Source: Halostella limicola (GTDB lineage: Archaea > Halobacteriota > Halobacteria > Halobacteriales > Natronoarchaeaceae). From it: a DNA stretch of 64,000 bases. Location: NCBI RefSeq assembly GCF_003675875.1, contig NZ_RCDI01000001.1:806001-870000 (forward strand). Direction: 5' to 3'. A program made the translations under genes and the position numbers. The first letter of the stretch is position 1, and every line of letters begins with the position of its first letter. Below, piece after piece: positions 33,018 to 42,844 of this stretch. The notes below the pieces were generated by a model. That model worked only from the letters and a program-made list of their open reading frames with translations, searched no databases and had not been told where the DNA came from.

Positions 33018-34667
33018 ATGAGCCAGCGAATGCAGCAGGGACAGCCGATGATCGTAATGAGCGAGGAGTCACAGCGCGTCAAGGATCAGGACGCGCAGAA
33101 CTACAACATTTCTGCGGCGCGAGCGGTCTCCGAAGCCGTCAAGTCCACTCTCGGCCCGAAAGGGATGGACAAGATGCTCGTCGACTCGATGGGCGACGTC
33201 ACCATCACGAACGACGGCGTCACCATCCTCAAGGAGATGGACATCGACAACCCGACGGCCGAGATGATCATCGAGGTCGCCGAGACCCAGGAGGACGAGG
33301 CCGGCGACGGCACGACCACAGCCGTCGCGATCGCGGGCGAACTCCTCAAGAACGCCGAGGACCTCCTCGAGCAGGACATCCACCCGACGGCGATCATCAA
33401 GGGCTTCCACCTCGCGAGCGAGCAGGCACGCAAGGAGGTCGACGACATCGCCGAGGACGTCGACACCGACGACGAGGAGCTCCTCCGCTCCGTCGCCGAG
33501 ACATCGATGACCGGCAAGGGCGCCGAGCTCAACAAGGAGCACCTCTCCCGCCTCATCGTCGACGCCGTCTCCGCCGTCACCGTCGAGGACACGGTCGACC
33601 TCGAGTTCCTCAACATCGAGACCCAGACCGGCCGCTCCGCCGGCGAGTCCGAGCTGCTCAACGGCGCGACCGTTAGCAAGGACCCCGTCCACGACGACAT
33701 GCCCGAGAGCGTCGAGGACGCGGACATCCTCCTGCTCGACCAGGCCATCGAGGTCGACGAGACGAACGTCGACACCGAGGTCTCCGTCACCGACCCCGAC
33801 CAGCTCCAGCAGTTCCTCGACCAGGAGGAAGACCAGATCAAGCAGAAGGTCCAGCGGATCGTCGACTCCGGCGCCGACGTCGTCTTCTGCCAGAAGGGCA
33901 TCGACGACCTCGCCCAGCACTACCTCGCGAAGGAGGGCATCCTCGCCGTCCGCCGCGCCAAGAAGTCCGACATCGAGTTCCTGCGTGAGGTCGTCGGCGC
34001 CGACATCGTCTCCGACCTCTCCAGCGTCTCCGCCGACGACCTCGGCCGCGGCGACGTCACCCGCGACGAGGAGGACGAGCTGTTCTACGTCACCGGCGAC
34101 GACAGCCACGGCGTGACGCTCATCCTGCGCGGCTCCACCGACCACGTGGTCGACGAGCTGGAGCGCGGCGTCAACGACGCGCTCGACGTCGTCGCCCAGA
34201 CCGTCTCCGACGGCCGCATCGTCTCCGGCGGCGGCGCCATCGAGGTCGAGACCGCTCGCCGCCTCCGCGACTTCGCGGACGGCGTCGAGGGCCGCGAGCA
34301 GCTGGCCGTCGAGGCCTTCGCCGACTCGCTGGAGCTCGTCCCGCGCGTGCTCGCCGAGAACGCCGGCCTCGACTCCATCGACACGCTGGTCGACCTGCGC
34401 GCCGCCCACGAGGACGGCGACGTCCGCGCCGGCCTGAACGTGTTCTCCTCCAGCGTCGAGGACACCTTCGACGCCGGCGTCGTCGAGCCGGCCCACGCCA
34501 AGGAGCAGGCGCTCTCCAGCGCCACCGAGGCCGCGAATCTGGTCCTCAAGATCGACGACATCATCTCCGCCGGCGACCTGTCGACCGACAAGGGCGACGA
34601 CGAAGGCGGCCCCGGCGGTGCCGGCGGCATGGGCGGCATGGGCGGCGGCATGGGCGGCATGATGTAA
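33018..34667 (+). CDS. Thermosome (group II chaperonin) subunit
   Basis: ATP-dependent protein-folding chaperonin subunit of 549 residues that assembles into double rings. ATP-binding motifs are [12 protein letters not shown] near residues 45-56 and the GDGTTT nucleotide motif near 97-102; the second signature SGGGAIEVE is near 404-412 in the equatorial domain. The tail is a Gly/Met repeat ([17 protein letters not shown]), typical of haloarchaeal thermosomes, and points into the ring cavity. ATG 33018 has a strong TATA box upstream. Haloarchaea usually have two or three paralogues; which one this is cannot be decided here. Confidence 0.95.
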   Translation: MSQRMQQGQPMIVMSEESQRVKDQDAQNYNISAARAVSEAVKSTLGPKGMDKMLVDSMGDVTITNDGVTILKEMDIDNPTAEMIIEVAETQEDEAGDGTTTAVAIAGELLKNAEDLLEQDIHPTAIIKGFHLASEQARKEVDDIAEDVDTDDEELLRSVAETSMTGKGAELNKEHLSRLIVDAVSAVTVEDTVDLEFLNIETQTGRSAGESELLNGATVSKDPVHDDMPESVEDADILLLDQAIEVDETNVDTEVSVTDPDQLQQFLDQEEDQIKQKVQRIVDSGADVVFCQKGIDDLAQHYLAKEGILAVRRAKKSDIEFLREVVGADIVSDLSSVSADDLGRGDVTRDEEDELFYVTGDDSHGVTLILRGSTDHVVDELERGVNDALDVVAQTVSDGRIVSGGGAIEVETARRLRDFADGVEGREQLAVEAFADSLELVPRVLAENAGLDSIDTLVDLRAAHEDGDVRAGLNVFSSSVEDTFDAGVVEPAHAKEQALSSATEAANLVLKIDDIISAGDLSTDKGDDEGGPGGAGGMGGMGGGMGGMM

Positions 34668-34738
34668 GCTCGGTTCGAACCGACTACATCACCGTCTGAC
34701 CGCTGTCCCGTTCGCTCGCTCACCGATCGATTCGCGTT

Positions 34739-34810
34739 CCGTTTTTTCGCCGCTCGCGACGTTCGATAGCCGCCGCTTTCGGCGGCGCGGCCGTTCGGCC
34801 GTCGGCCGTG
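34739..34810. terminator. T-run and hairpins after the thermosome gene
   Basis: GTTTTTTCG at 34741-34749 is a T6 run some 75 bases after the thermosome stop, followed by a 7-bp hairpin 34769-34775/34780-34786 (loop CTTT) and a second GGCC/GGCC palindrome near 34789-34800. The next gene is on the opposite strand, so this is the expected transcript end of both genes. The rest of the gap to 34913 shows no gene. Confidence 0.5.
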
Positions 34811-34913
34811 ACCCCGTCTCCGCGAGCGCCAGTGGCGGCTGCAAAAGCGATCGAGGCGCGTTCGCCCGCCGCGTGCTACGGGCGAGACACTGCGTCCGCG
34901 CGCGACCGACCGC

Positions 34914-35372
34914 TCAGTCTTCGATGTCCAGTTCGAACTGCTCGTTCTCGCTGGCGGCGTCGAGCACGACGGAGGTGTTGCTCTCGTTGATGTCGGGGTC
35001 CGTGAGGAGGGTCTTGATCTGCTGGTTCATCCCGTCGGTGTCCTGGAACTTGCCGATGGCGATGATGTCGTAGTTGCCCGTCACCTCGTAGACGCTGATC
35101 ATCTGCTTGTGGCCCTCCAGGCGGTCGGTGATGTCGGGGAGGGCGTTGCCCTCGACCTTGAGCTGGATGATCGCGGTCACGTCGTAGCCGAGCGCGCCGT
35201 AGTCGACGACGGGGGTGTAACCGTCGATGACCCCCTCCTCCTCGAGGTCGGAGAGGTGGTTCGAGACGGTCGTGACCGAGACGTCGAGCTCCTCGCCGAG
35301 GCTCCGGAGGGAGGCGCGGCCGTCGTTCAGAAGTGCATTCACTAGTTCTGCGTCGAGATTTTCGTACGTCAT
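34914..35372 (-). CDS. lrp: Lrp/AsnC-family transcriptional regulator
   Basis: DNA-binding regulator of 152 residues, expected to act as a dimer or octamer. Helix-turn-helix near residues 18-48 ([23 protein letters not shown]), then an Asn/acid-binding-type RAM domain (about 65-150) with [18 protein letters not shown]. The gene is transcribed away from glnA through a 126-base shared promoter region; in haloarchaea the lrp gene next to glnA is reported to influence glutamine synthetase expression. The amino acid ligand is not evident from sequence. Confidence 0.92.
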   Translation of the reverse strand: MTYENLDAELVNALLNDGRASLRSLGEELDVSVTTVSNHLSDLEEEGVIDGYTPVVDYGALGYDVTAIIQLKVEGNALPDITDRLEGHKQMISVYEVTGNYDIIAIGKFQDTDGMNQQIKTLLTDPDINESNTSVVLDAASENEQFELDIED

Positions 35373-35498
35373 TGTATCACCGATGCGCCCCCAGGCATTA
35401 GAATTTAACGAATATACAATTTCGTGGCGAGAAGGGAAGAATTGCGCAGAGGGATAGGACTTTAGTAGTAGGGATATTTGGATCCGGTGACGAGAAAG
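35373..35498. promoter_or_regulatory. Divergent lrp/glnA control region
   Basis: AT-rich for this genome. ATTGTAT at 35371-35377 and ATACAAT at 35414-35420 form a perfect 7-bp inverted repeat spanning the lrp start, 36 bases apart. TTAGAATTTAA near 35399-35407 fits a TATA box for lrp on the minus strand; ACTTTAGT near 35459-35466 or ATATTT near 35474-35479 may serve glnA. Lrp autoregulation and regulation of glnA are likely here. Confidence 0.5.
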
Positions 35499-36866
35499 AT
35501 GACAACCGGAAATCTAGCGGAGAAGGCCGAGGGCCTCTCTGAGGAGGAGGAAGCGGTATTGGAACAGATCGAGGAGGAGAACGTCAAGTTCGTGCGCCTG
35601 CAGTTCACCGACATCACGGGATCGGTGAAGAACGTCTCCATGCCCGCGACGCAGGTCGAGAAGGCGTTCAAGGAGGGCATCTACTTCGACGGCTCCTCCA
35701 TCGAGGGCTTCGTCCGTATCCAGGAGTCGGACATGCGCCTCGAACCCGACCCGTCGACGTTCGCCATCCTGCCGTGGCGTTCGAACGGCGACGTCGCGAG
35801 CGCCCGCCTCATCTGCGACGTCGTCAACACGGACGGCACGCCGTTCGAGGGCGGCCCGCGTCAGGTGCTCAAGAGGGTCCTCGAAGAGGCCGACCAGATG
35901 GGCTACGAGGTCTCGATCGGTCCCGAGCCCGAGTTCTTCCTGTTCGAGAAAGACGAGGACGGGAAGGCGACGACGACGCCCCACGACAACGGCGGCTACT
36001 TCGACCTCGCGCCGAAGGACCTCGCGAGCGACGTGCGCCGCGAGATCATCTTCACGCTCGAGGAGATGGGTTTCGACATCGAGGCCAGCCACCACGAGGT
36101 CGCCGAGGGACAGCACGAGATCAACTTCAAGTACGACGACGCGCTGACGACGGCCGACAACATCGCGACGTTCCGCGCGGTCGTCCGCGCCGTCGCCGAG
36201 CAGCACGACCTCCACGCGACGTTCATGCCCAAGCCGATCGGCGAAATCAACGGTTCGGGCATGCACAGCCACATCTCGCTGTTCGACGAGGACGGCAACG
36301 CCTTCGCCGACGACGACGACGAGTTCAACCTCTCCGAGACGGCCAAGCACTTCATGGGCGGCGTCCTCGAACACGCCAAGGCGTTCACGGCCGTCACGAA
36401 CCCGACCGTGAACTCCTACAAGCGCCTCGTGCCCGGCTACGAGGCGCCGGTGTACATCGCGTGGTCCGACGTCAACCGCTCGGCGCTCATCCGCGTCCCC
36501 GACGCGGCCGGCCAGAGCGCCCGCTTCGAGATCCGCAGCCCCGACCCGTCGTGTAACCCCTACCTCGGCCTCGCCGCCGTCATCAAGGCCGGTCTCGAGG
36601 GGATCGAGAACGAGGTCGATCCCGGCGACCCCGTCCGCGAGGACATCTACGAGTTCGACGACGAGAAGCGCGAGGAGTACGGCATCGAGACGCTCCCGCC
36701 GAACCTCGGTCAGGCCGTCGACGCGCTGGAGGAAGACGAGGTCGTCACGGAGGCGCTCGGCGAGCACGTCACCGAGAAGTTCGTCGAGGCCAAGCGCGCC
36801 GACTTCGCCGACTACCGCACGCACGTCAGCAGCTGGGAAGAAGAGAAGTATCTCGAGAAGTTCTAA
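35499..36866 (+). CDS. glnA: Glutamine synthetase
   Basis: Makes glutamine from glutamate, ammonia and ATP. The 455-residue protein from ATG 35499 ([20 protein letters not shown]) shows the class I signatures: FDGSSIEGF near residues 64-72, metal-binding EPEFFLFE near 136-143, [12 protein letters not shown] near 251-262 (His and Gly of the substrate site), and RIPDAA-like [20 protein letters not shown] near 334-353. There is no adenylylation loop of the Tyr-containing type, so control is probably by transcription (Lrp next door) and PII proteins. A TTG start 21 bases earlier is rejected. Its stop overlaps that of the convergent PAP2 gene. Confidence 0.95.
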   Translation: MTTGNLAEKAEGLSEEEEAVLEQIEEENVKFVRLQFTDITGSVKNVSMPATQVEKAFKEGIYFDGSSIEGFVRIQESDMRLEPDPSTFAILPWRSNGDVASARLICDVVNTDGTPFEGGPRQVLKRVLEEADQMGYEVSIGPEPEFFLFEKDEDGKATTTPHDNGGYFDLAPKDLASDVRREIIFTLEEMGFDIEASHHEVAEGQHEINFKYDDALTTADNIATFRAVVRAVAEQHDLHATFMPKPIGEINGSGMHSHISLFDEDGNAFADDDDEFNLSETAKHFMGGVLEHAKAFTAVTNPTVNSYKRLVPGYEAPVYIAWSDVNRSALIRVPDAAGQSARFEIRSPDPSCNPYLGLAAVIKAGLEGIENEVDPGDPVREDIYEFDDEKREEYGIETLPPNLGQAVDALEEDEVVTEALGEHVTEKFVEAKRADFADYRTHVSSWEEEKYLEKF

Positions 36867-37756
36867 GGCGTTCTCGTTCTCGTTTTCCGTTTCTTCGCGC
36901 GTCGCACGGCAGCCGGCGCGGCGATGACCCCGCCGACAGTGAACGCCGCGACCACGAAGATCGTCAGCCCGGACAGCGGGAAGACGGTCCAGACGAGACC
37001 GACCGCCCCCAGGGCGACGATCGTCGCGACCGCGTAGCCCGCACCCACGTGCGTCCGCGGCCACGGTTCCAGGGGAACGTCTACCGCGTACCAGGCGACG
37101 AGCGCGCCGGCGGCCGCCCCGAACGCGGCGAGGGAGTCCTCCGTGCCGTTGATGAGAGCGACCGTTCCCGTCAGGGCCGTGCCGATCTCCAGCGCGATCA
37201 CGCCCCCGTCTCCCGCGCGCGAGGTGGCGACCGCCGTGACCCAGAGGTACGTGGCACCGACCGCGACGCCGGCGACCACGTCGACGAGGAAGTGGACGCC
37301 GAGGGCGAGTCGGGACAGCGAGATGAGGCCCACGAGCGTCGCGGCCACGAGGAACCGCTGGCGACGAGTGCCCACGTCGGTCCAGAGCGCGATCGCTCCC
37401 CAGATGGCGGTGCTGCCGACCGCGTGCCCGCTCGGAAAGCCGTACCCGTCGGCGTGGGTCATCTCCGCGTACACCGGATCGAGAACGGCCGGCAGGAACG
37501 CCGGTGCCGGGGGCGGGCCGACGTCCGGCCTGGGGAGCGCGAACCCCTGTTTCAGCGCGAGGGTCACGCCGATGGCGCCGATGCCGACGCCGACGATGCG
37601 GACGGTGTCCTCGCGGTTCCCGTACCAGTAGAGAAACGTCAGGACGACGGCGTACAGCCAGACGTCGCCGAGTTGCGTCACGAGAGCGAACGCCGCCGCC
37701 ACCGGCGCCGGGAGGAGTTCCCGGAGCGCTTCGACGACGCCGACGCTCCGACTCAT
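36863..37756 (-). CDS. PAP2-family membrane phosphatase
   Basis: Membrane phosphatase of 297 residues with about eight helices, expected to hydrolyse lipid pyro- or monophosphates such as polyprenyl diphosphates. All three catalytic motifs are present: KQGFALPRP near residues 69-77, the PSGHA motif near 108-112, and [12 protein letters not shown] near 155-166 with the nucleophilic-side His. The start ATG at 37756 overlaps the stop of the YihY frame (ATGA), so the two are one operon. A longer frame to 37891 lies in that gene and is rejected. Substrate not deducible. Confidence 0.88.
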   Translation of the reverse strand: MSRSVGVVEALRELLPAPVAAAFALVTQLGDVWLYAVVLTFLYWYGNREDTVRIVGVGIGAIGVTLALKQGFALPRPDVGPPPAPAFLPAVLDPVYAEMTHADGYGFPSGHAVGSTAIWGAIALWTDVGTRRQRFLVAATLVGLISLSRLALGVHFLVDVVAGVAVGATYLWVTAVATSRAGDGGVIALEIGTALTGTVALINGTEDSLAAFGAAAGALVAWYAVDVPLEPWPRTHVGAGYAVATIVALGAVGLVWTVFPLSGLTIFVVAAFTVGGVIAAPAAVRRAKKRKTRTRTP

Positions 37757-39051
37757 GAACGCCAAGAGCCGATGGCGTCGCGGACGCGGCCGGGCGCTTC
37801 GAGCAGTGAGAGCCCCGCGCCGACGAGCACCATCAGGGTGTACAGTCCGAGCGTCGACAGCCAGACGACGAGCATCGCGAGGATCGCCCACACTCCCTGG
37901 AGGAGGTAGAAGGCCCCGATGGTCATCGCGGTGCCGTACAGCAACACGAGGTACGGTCCCCAGCCGCGGGCGTGGCCCCTGCGGACACGCTTGCGGACGT
38001 ACCGCTTGAGGTCGGATTCGATGTCGTCGCGGTGGACCGTCCGCTCCTCGACCTCGTCCTCGAACGACTCGATCTCTTCCCGGAGTCGCTCGATCTCCGC
38101 TTCGAGGTCCTCGTGGGACGACTCCTCGGCTTCGAAGTCGTCGGCAGTCAACTCCTCGTCCGCCGTACCGGCGCCCGCGACGGCGGCCGGCTCGTCCTCG
38201 TCGGTCATCGATCGGGTTGCTCGTAACTGTCCACGGCCGGGATGTTGTACTTGCCGGTCCCTAGGCCCGGCGTAACCGGCCCTGATCGCGTTAACCACCG
38301 CACCGAGCATCAGGACGACGGCGCCGAAGTAGAGCCAGGTGACGAGCAGGAGGACGCCCCCGAGGACGCCGTAGGCCGCGTACGCGTCGGCGTTGGCCGC
38401 GTACAGCCGGAATCCCGCTCCCAGCGTGGTCCAGCCGAACGCCGCGAACACGGTTCCGGGCATCGCCGCCCGGAGATCGGACGGGACGTTCGGGAACACG
38501 TAGTACAGCGGGAAGAACACGGCCGTGAGGGTGAGCAGCGACGTGAGCGACGCGACCGTGCCGGCCAGTTGTCCGAAGACGCTGCCGACCGCGGCGTTGA
38601 TCACCGCGACCGCGACGGCGCCGACGCCGACCGCGAACAGGACGACGACCCCGTCCCGGAGGTCGTCGAGGAGCGACGTGCTGCCGGCGGTCCCGTACAC
38701 GGACGAGAAGGCGTAGTCGAGGCCGCGGAACACCTTGAGACCGCTCCACAGCAGCGTCGCCACGCCGACGACAGTCGCGCCGCCGCGCCCGGTCTGGCCG
38801 GTCAGGGCGTCGCGGACGAGCTCCTCGCCGGTCGGGGTGAGTATCTCGCCCGCGGTGGCGTCGACGATCCGCTCGGCGAGCCCCTCGCTGCCGACGACGG
38901 ACCCGACGACGAGCGCCAGCAGGAGCAGCGGCACGAGCGAGACGAACGCGTAGTAGGCGATGCCGGCCGCCAGAAAGGTGACCTGTCGCTCCCGGACGAC
39001 GGCGACGACGCTCCCGGCGAACCCGACCGCGCGCTGCAGTTTCCGGCGCAC
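37753..39051 (-). CDS. YihY/BrkB-type membrane protein with C-terminal coiled-coil and membrane extension
   Basis: Frame of 432 residues. Residues 1-265 are a YihY (ex-RNase BN) membrane domain with about six helices: GIAYYAFVSLVPLLLLALVV near 30-49 and AAYGVLGGVLLLVTWLYFGAV near 228-248. From about residue 282 (MTDEDEPAA, ATG at 38208) an acidic linker, a coiled coil (HEDLEAEIERLREEIESFED near 316-335) and two more helices follow. I recall the C-terminal part as a stand-alone haloarchaeal protein, so this may be two genes joined by a frameshift: in the other frame the upstream product would end EQPDR with a TGA overlapping ATG 38208. Function unknown for both halves. Confidence 0.75.
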   Translation of the reverse strand: MRRKLQRAVGFAGSVVAVVRERQVTFLAAGIAYYAFVSLVPLLLLALVVGSVVGSEGLAERIVDATAGEILTPTGEELVRDALTGQTGRGGATVVGVATLLWSGLKVFRGLDYAFSSVYGTAGSTSLLDDLRDGVVVLFAVGVGAVAVAVINAAVGSVFGQLAGTVASLTSLLTLTAVFFPLYYVFPNVPSDLRAAMPGTVFAAFGWTTLGAGFRLYAANADAYAAYGVLGGVLLLVTWLYFGAVVLMLGAVVNAIRAGYAGPRDRQVQHPGRGQLRATRSMTDEDEPAAVAGAGTADEELTADDFEAEESSHEDLEAEIERLREEIESFEDEVEERTVHRDDIESDLKRYVRKRVRRGHARGWGPYLVLLYGTAMTIGAFYLLQGVWAILAMLVVWLSTLGLYTLMVLVGAGLSLLEAPGRVRDAIGSWRS

Positions 39052-39082
39052 GACCGACGCTTCAACTCGGGCGCACTAATCC

Positions 39083-40192
39083 CTACTCGTGTTCGGTCGC
39101 CCGACGGATCGCCTCGACGTCGGCGTCGGTCTTGAACGTCGTCCCGCCGTAGTGCGCGCGCGACGCCTCGTACCCGGCGTCACGGAGGCGGCCGAGGAAG
39201 GCGTCCATCGCCGCCGCTGGGCGGGTCCACTCCTTGCAGAGGCGGTGCTGGTCGTAGTGGGTCGGCTCGTCCAGTTCGGCTTCGAGCGTTTCGAGCAGGT
39301 CGCGGACCTTCCCGGCGGTGCCCATCTCGTGGGTGACCGCGTCCCGGACGTTCGCGACGAACTCGCGCTCGCGGAGGGGGCCGAGCCAGAGCGGCCCGGC
39401 GGTCGTGACGCGCTCGCTCCCGCAGTTCGGGCAGTCGTCGAGCGGGTCCGCGATGAGGCCGCGCTCGGTCTCGCGGTAGAGGCACTCCTCGCAGTGGTAG
39501 ACGTGGCCGAGTTCGTCGATCGCCTCGTTCGCGTCGGTCGCGCGGTGCTCCAGTTCGAGGTAGGTCCGGGCGTAGTGGTTCGTCGCGTGCGAGAGCACGG
39601 GGACGACGCCGGTGTCGTACCGCGCCGCCGTGCGGGCGAGCGCCCCGACGAGGATCCGCATCCCCATCTCGGCGTGGTAGTCGGTGTTGCGCGGCACCGC
39701 GCTGTACTTCCGCACGCCGCTGTCGAAGTGCGCGCCACAGAGCGGCGCGGTGTCGGTCGCCGTCACGCAGACCATGTCCCGGGTGTTGGCGAAGGCGGCG
39801 TCGACGAACGGCATCGGCGTCCCGAACGGGTCGACGTCGACCACGTCGAACACGTCGTCGTGCATGAGCGCGTTCGCACCCTGCTGAACGACCTCTCCCT
39901 CCAGGTCGTTCGCGGCGAGGTTCCGCTCGCAGAGCGCCACGGCGACCTCGTCGACGTCACAGAGCGTGACGTCCCACCCCTCCGCCGCCGCGCGGACGCC
40001 CCGGATGCCGCTTGCGGCCATCGCGTCGAGGTACCGCTCGGCGCGGGGCTCCCGCTCCGCGAACGCCCGCAGGACGGCGACGGTCATGTCGCGGTTCAGC
40101 TCCTGGACGGGGTTGAAAAACACCGCGTCGTCGATGCCCTCGCTCTCCTGCTCGGGGACTTCTATCTCGACCCCGCCTTCCCGGACGTGCAT
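39083..40192 (-). CDS. trm1: tRNA (guanine(26)-N(2))-dimethyltransferase
   Basis: SAM-dependent enzyme that dimethylates G26 at the elbow of many tRNAs. The 369-residue protein starts [14 protein letters not shown] at 40192; [14 protein letters not shown] near residues 26-39, [13 protein letters not shown] near 62-74 (SAM loop), [11 protein letters not shown] near 115-125 and a zinc-binding set CEECLY...CPNCG near 230-256 are the family marks. The frame continues upstream to 40675 but that part overlaps the divergent SWIM gene and is spurious. Confidence 0.94.
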   Translation of the reverse strand: MHVREGGVEIEVPEQESEGIDDAVFFNPVQELNRDMTVAVLRAFAEREPRAERYLDAMAASGIRGVRAAAEGWDVTLCDVDEVAVALCERNLAANDLEGEVVQQGANALMHDDVFDVVDVDPFGTPMPFVDAAFANTRDMVCVTATDTAPLCGAHFDSGVRKYSAVPRNTDYHAEMGMRILVGALARTAARYDTGVVPVLSHATNHYARTYLELEHRATDANEAIDELGHVYHCEECLYRETERGLIADPLDDCPNCGSERVTTAGPLWLGPLREREFVANVRDAVTHEMGTAGKVRDLLETLEAELDEPTHYDQHRLCKEWTRPAAAMDAFLGRLRDAGYEASRAHYGGTTFKTDADVEAIRRATEHE

Positions 40193-40348
40193 GCCTCGAC
40201 CTCGCCGTCCCGACGCCGTAAGCCATGCGGATCGGACGGCCCGGTTCGACGGGGGTTTCGCCCGCGGTTCCGCGACACCGAACCTGTTTTGTCGGGGGCC
40301 TGTATAGTGCCGGGCAGTGAACGGGATCTCCGCCGGGCGGACCGCGAG

Positions 40349-40711
40349 ATGGGGTGGGCCGTCGTGACTCGGGTCGAGGAGTGGCAGGCCGCGCTGGAGG
40401 ACGCGGGCGAGCTCACCCCCGGCGCGGTCAACCGCATCACCTCGGTTCACGGCGACCGCGGGGTGCAGGCCATCGAGGCCGTCTCGGAGGGGCGAGTGAA
40501 GGAGTACCGCGACTTCACGGTCGTCGTCGGCCACCGCGAGGAGTACGTCGTCGAGGACGGCGGCTGCACCTGCAAGGACAGCGAGTACAACCTCGACCCC
40601 GACGATCCCACGGAGCTGTGCTGGCACTCCCTCGCCGTCGCCATCGCCGAGCGCATCGACGCCGTCGACCACCACGACATGTGGTACTCGGAAGTGCGGG
40701 AGTTCCTGTGA
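40349..40711 (+). CDS. SWIM zinc-finger protein
   Basis: Protein of 120 residues with one clear SWIM-type zinc site: [21 protein letters not shown] near residues 74-94 (spacing CxC, then CxH), followed by a helix with [15 protein letters not shown] domains occur in DNA-binding or recombination-related proteins, and small archaeal ones often accompany helicases or Rad51-like proteins. Here the neighbour is trm1, transcribed divergently. GTG at 40364 is an alternative start. TGTATAG at 40301-40307 may be its TATA box. Confidence 0.83.
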   Translation: MGWAVVTRVEEWQAALEDAGELTPGAVNRITSVHGDRGVQAIEAVSEGRVKEYRDFTVVVGHREEYVVEDGGCTCKDSEYNLDPDDPTELCWHSLAVAIAERIDAVDHHDMWYSEVREFL

Positions 40712-40803
40712 ACCGCCTCGGAGTCAAGCCCCGAAGATTCCCGTAGAACCTGCTCGGTCCGTCGGCTCGGACCCGCGACGCGTGTGAAAGGCCCCGCAGT
40801 CCT

Positions 40804-42750
40804 TTACTGCTCCGCGACGGAGAGTTCGTACTCGAAGAAGCCGTTCGTCCGGAACCCGCCGGCGATGATGAAGTACTCCCCGCCGTCGTCGAGGGTGACC
40901 CCGCTTATCTGCGAGTTCAGCGAGCCCCCGTAGTCGTCGTTCTCGGCGATGACGTTGCCGTCGGGACCGAGGAGATAGAGGTAGGTGTCGCCGTCCGCGG
41001 AGTTCATCTCGATGGTGACGGTCTCGCCACCGTCGGCCCGGAGCGACACCGGCTCGAAGTACCCGTTGAACCGGTCGCTCCGCGGGTCGTCGCGGTCGAT
41101 CTCGCCGCTCGCGGTCTCGCCGATCCGGATAGACCGGAGGTCGGCTCCTCCGCCCCCGCTCCCCTGCGCCTCCTGGACGCTGAGCTCGTACTCGAAGAAG
41201 CCGTCCGACCGGAACCCGCCGGCGATGACGGTGTACTCCCCGGCGTCGGCGAGTTCGGCGTACTCGATCCGCGAATTGAGTCCGCTACCGCCGTCGTCGT
41301 CCTGAGCGATGACGCTGCCGGCGGGGTCGAGGAGGTAGAGGTAGGTGTCGCCGTCCGCGGCGGTCATCTCGATGGAGACGGTCTCGCCGCCGTCGGCTCG
41401 GAGCGACACCGGCTCGAAGTACCCGTTGAACCGGTCGCTCTCCGGATCCGCGGGGTCTATCTCGCCGGTAGCGGTTTCGCCGATCTCGATCGACCGGAGG
41501 TCGGTTCTCCCGTCCACCTGCGCCTCCTGGACGCTGAGCTCGTACTCGAAGAACCCGTTCGTCTGGAACCCGCCGGCGACCACGGTGTACTCGCCGGCGT
41601 CGGAGAGTTCGGCGTACTCGATCCGCGAGTTCAGCGAGCCCGCGCCGTCGTCGTCCTGAGCGATGACGCTGCCGGCGGGGTCGAGGAGGTAGAGGTAGGT
41701 GTCGCCGTCCGCGGCGGTCATCTCGATGGAGACGGTCTCGCCGCCGTCGGCCCGGAGCGACACCGGCTCGAAGTACCCGTTGAACCGGTCGCTCTCCGGG
41801 TCGCCGTGGTCGATCTCGCCGGTGGCGGTCTCGCCGATCTCGATAGACCGGAGGTCGCGACCGTCGGACGCGTCCGCCTCTTGGACGCTGAGTTCGTACT
41901 CGAAGCCGACCGAGCCGCCGTAGCTGGTCGCGACGATGGTGTACTCCTCGTCGGCGGAGGCGGGGAACGCCACGAGCCGCGAGTCGAGGCCGTCACCGCC
42001 GTCGTCGTCGGAGGCGACGACGGCCCCGGTCGAGTCCGCGACCCCGAAGACGGGGTCCGCCTCGTCGGACGACATCTCGATGGTGACCGCCTGGTCGGAC
42101 GCCACTTCGAACGAGACGGGCTCGTGGAACCCCTCGTAGTCCTCGAACTGGTCGGGGTCCTCGACGTCGACTTTCCCCGTCGCCGTCTCCCCGACCTCGA
42201 TCGATCGGAGGTCGATCTTCTCGCCCTCGACGCCCTCGCGGACGCCGAGTTCGTAGGGGAAGTCCACCTCGTCGCCGTAGCTCGCGGCCAGCACGACGTA
42301 CGTGCCGTCCTCGGGGAGTTCGTACCCCGCGATCTGGGCATCGAGTTCGCTGGAACCGCCGTCGTCGTTCTCTTCGAGGACGGTCCCGTCCTCGTCCAGC
42401 AGATAGAGGTACGGGTCGCCCGGGTCCGACTCCATCGTCACGGTGACGACGTCGCCCTCGCGACCGGTGAACGTCCACGGCTCGTAGCGGCCGTCGTACG
42501 CGGGGTCACTCGGGGCTGACTCCGTGACCCGGCTGCTCGCGGTCTCGCCGTAGCCGATCCACTCGGCCTCCCCCTCGACCGGCAGTTCGATCTCCTCTCG
42601 CTCGATCGTCTCGGTTCCCGTCGTGCCGTTCCCGGACGACAGCGCTCCTCCGTCGTCTTCGAGGTAGCTCGAACAGCCCGCGAGTCCACTAACGAACGCG
42701 GCCGCGCCGGCTTGGAGGATCCGGCGTCGCCGTTCGTTTTCTATCGTCAT
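40804..42750 (-). CDS. Exported lipoprotein with five PPC-like repeats
   Basis: Protein of 648 residues. An RRRR-bearing Tat signal (residues 6-25) ends in the lipobox LAGC at about 23-26, so the protein is anchored on the outer face of the membrane. After an acidic linker come about five pre-peptidase C-terminal (PPC)-type beta repeats of roughly 115 residues; repeats 3-5 are almost identical, each with ADGDTYLYLLDPAGSVIA-like cores and a FFEYELSVQEA end. PPC domains are usually attached to proteases or cell-surface enzymes, but no catalytic domain is seen here. Likely a surface adhesion or binding protein. The nearby gap 42751-42844 is short and plain. Confidence 0.82.
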   Translation of the reverse strand: MTIENERRRRILQAGAAAFVSGLAGCSSYLEDDGGALSSGNGTTGTETIEREEIELPVEGEAEWIGYGETASSRVTESAPSDPAYDGRYEPWTFTGREGDVVTVTMESDPGDPYLYLLDEDGTVLEENDDGGSSELDAQIAGYELPEDGTYVVLAASYGDEVDFPYELGVREGVEGEKIDLRSIEVGETATGKVDVEDPDQFEDYEGFHEPVSFEVASDQAVTIEMSSDEADPVFGVADSTGAVVASDDDGGDGLDSRLVAFPASADEEYTIVATSYGGSVGFEYELSVQEADASDGRDLRSIEIGETATGEIDHGDPESDRFNGYFEPVSLRADGGETVSIEMTAADGDTYLYLLDPAGSVIAQDDDGAGSLNSRIEYAELSDAGEYTVVAGGFQTNGFFEYELSVQEAQVDGRTDLRSIEIGETATGEIDPADPESDRFNGYFEPVSLRADGGETVSIEMTAADGDTYLYLLDPAGSVIAQDDDGGSGLNSRIEYAELADAGEYTVIAGGFRSDGFFEYELSVQEAQGSGGGGADLRSIRIGETASGEIDRDDPRSDRFNGYFEPVSLRADGGETVTIEMNSADGDTYLYLLGPDGNVIAENDDYGGSLNSQISGVTLDDGGEYFIIAGGFRTNGFFEYELSVAEQ

Positions 42751-42844
42751 ATCAACCTGTTCAAAGCTACATGTAATGGCTCTTACGGCTCGGCGAGTAT
42801 CACCGAATCCGGATGAATAACGACGCGTGCGGCGCCGGGCGGCA

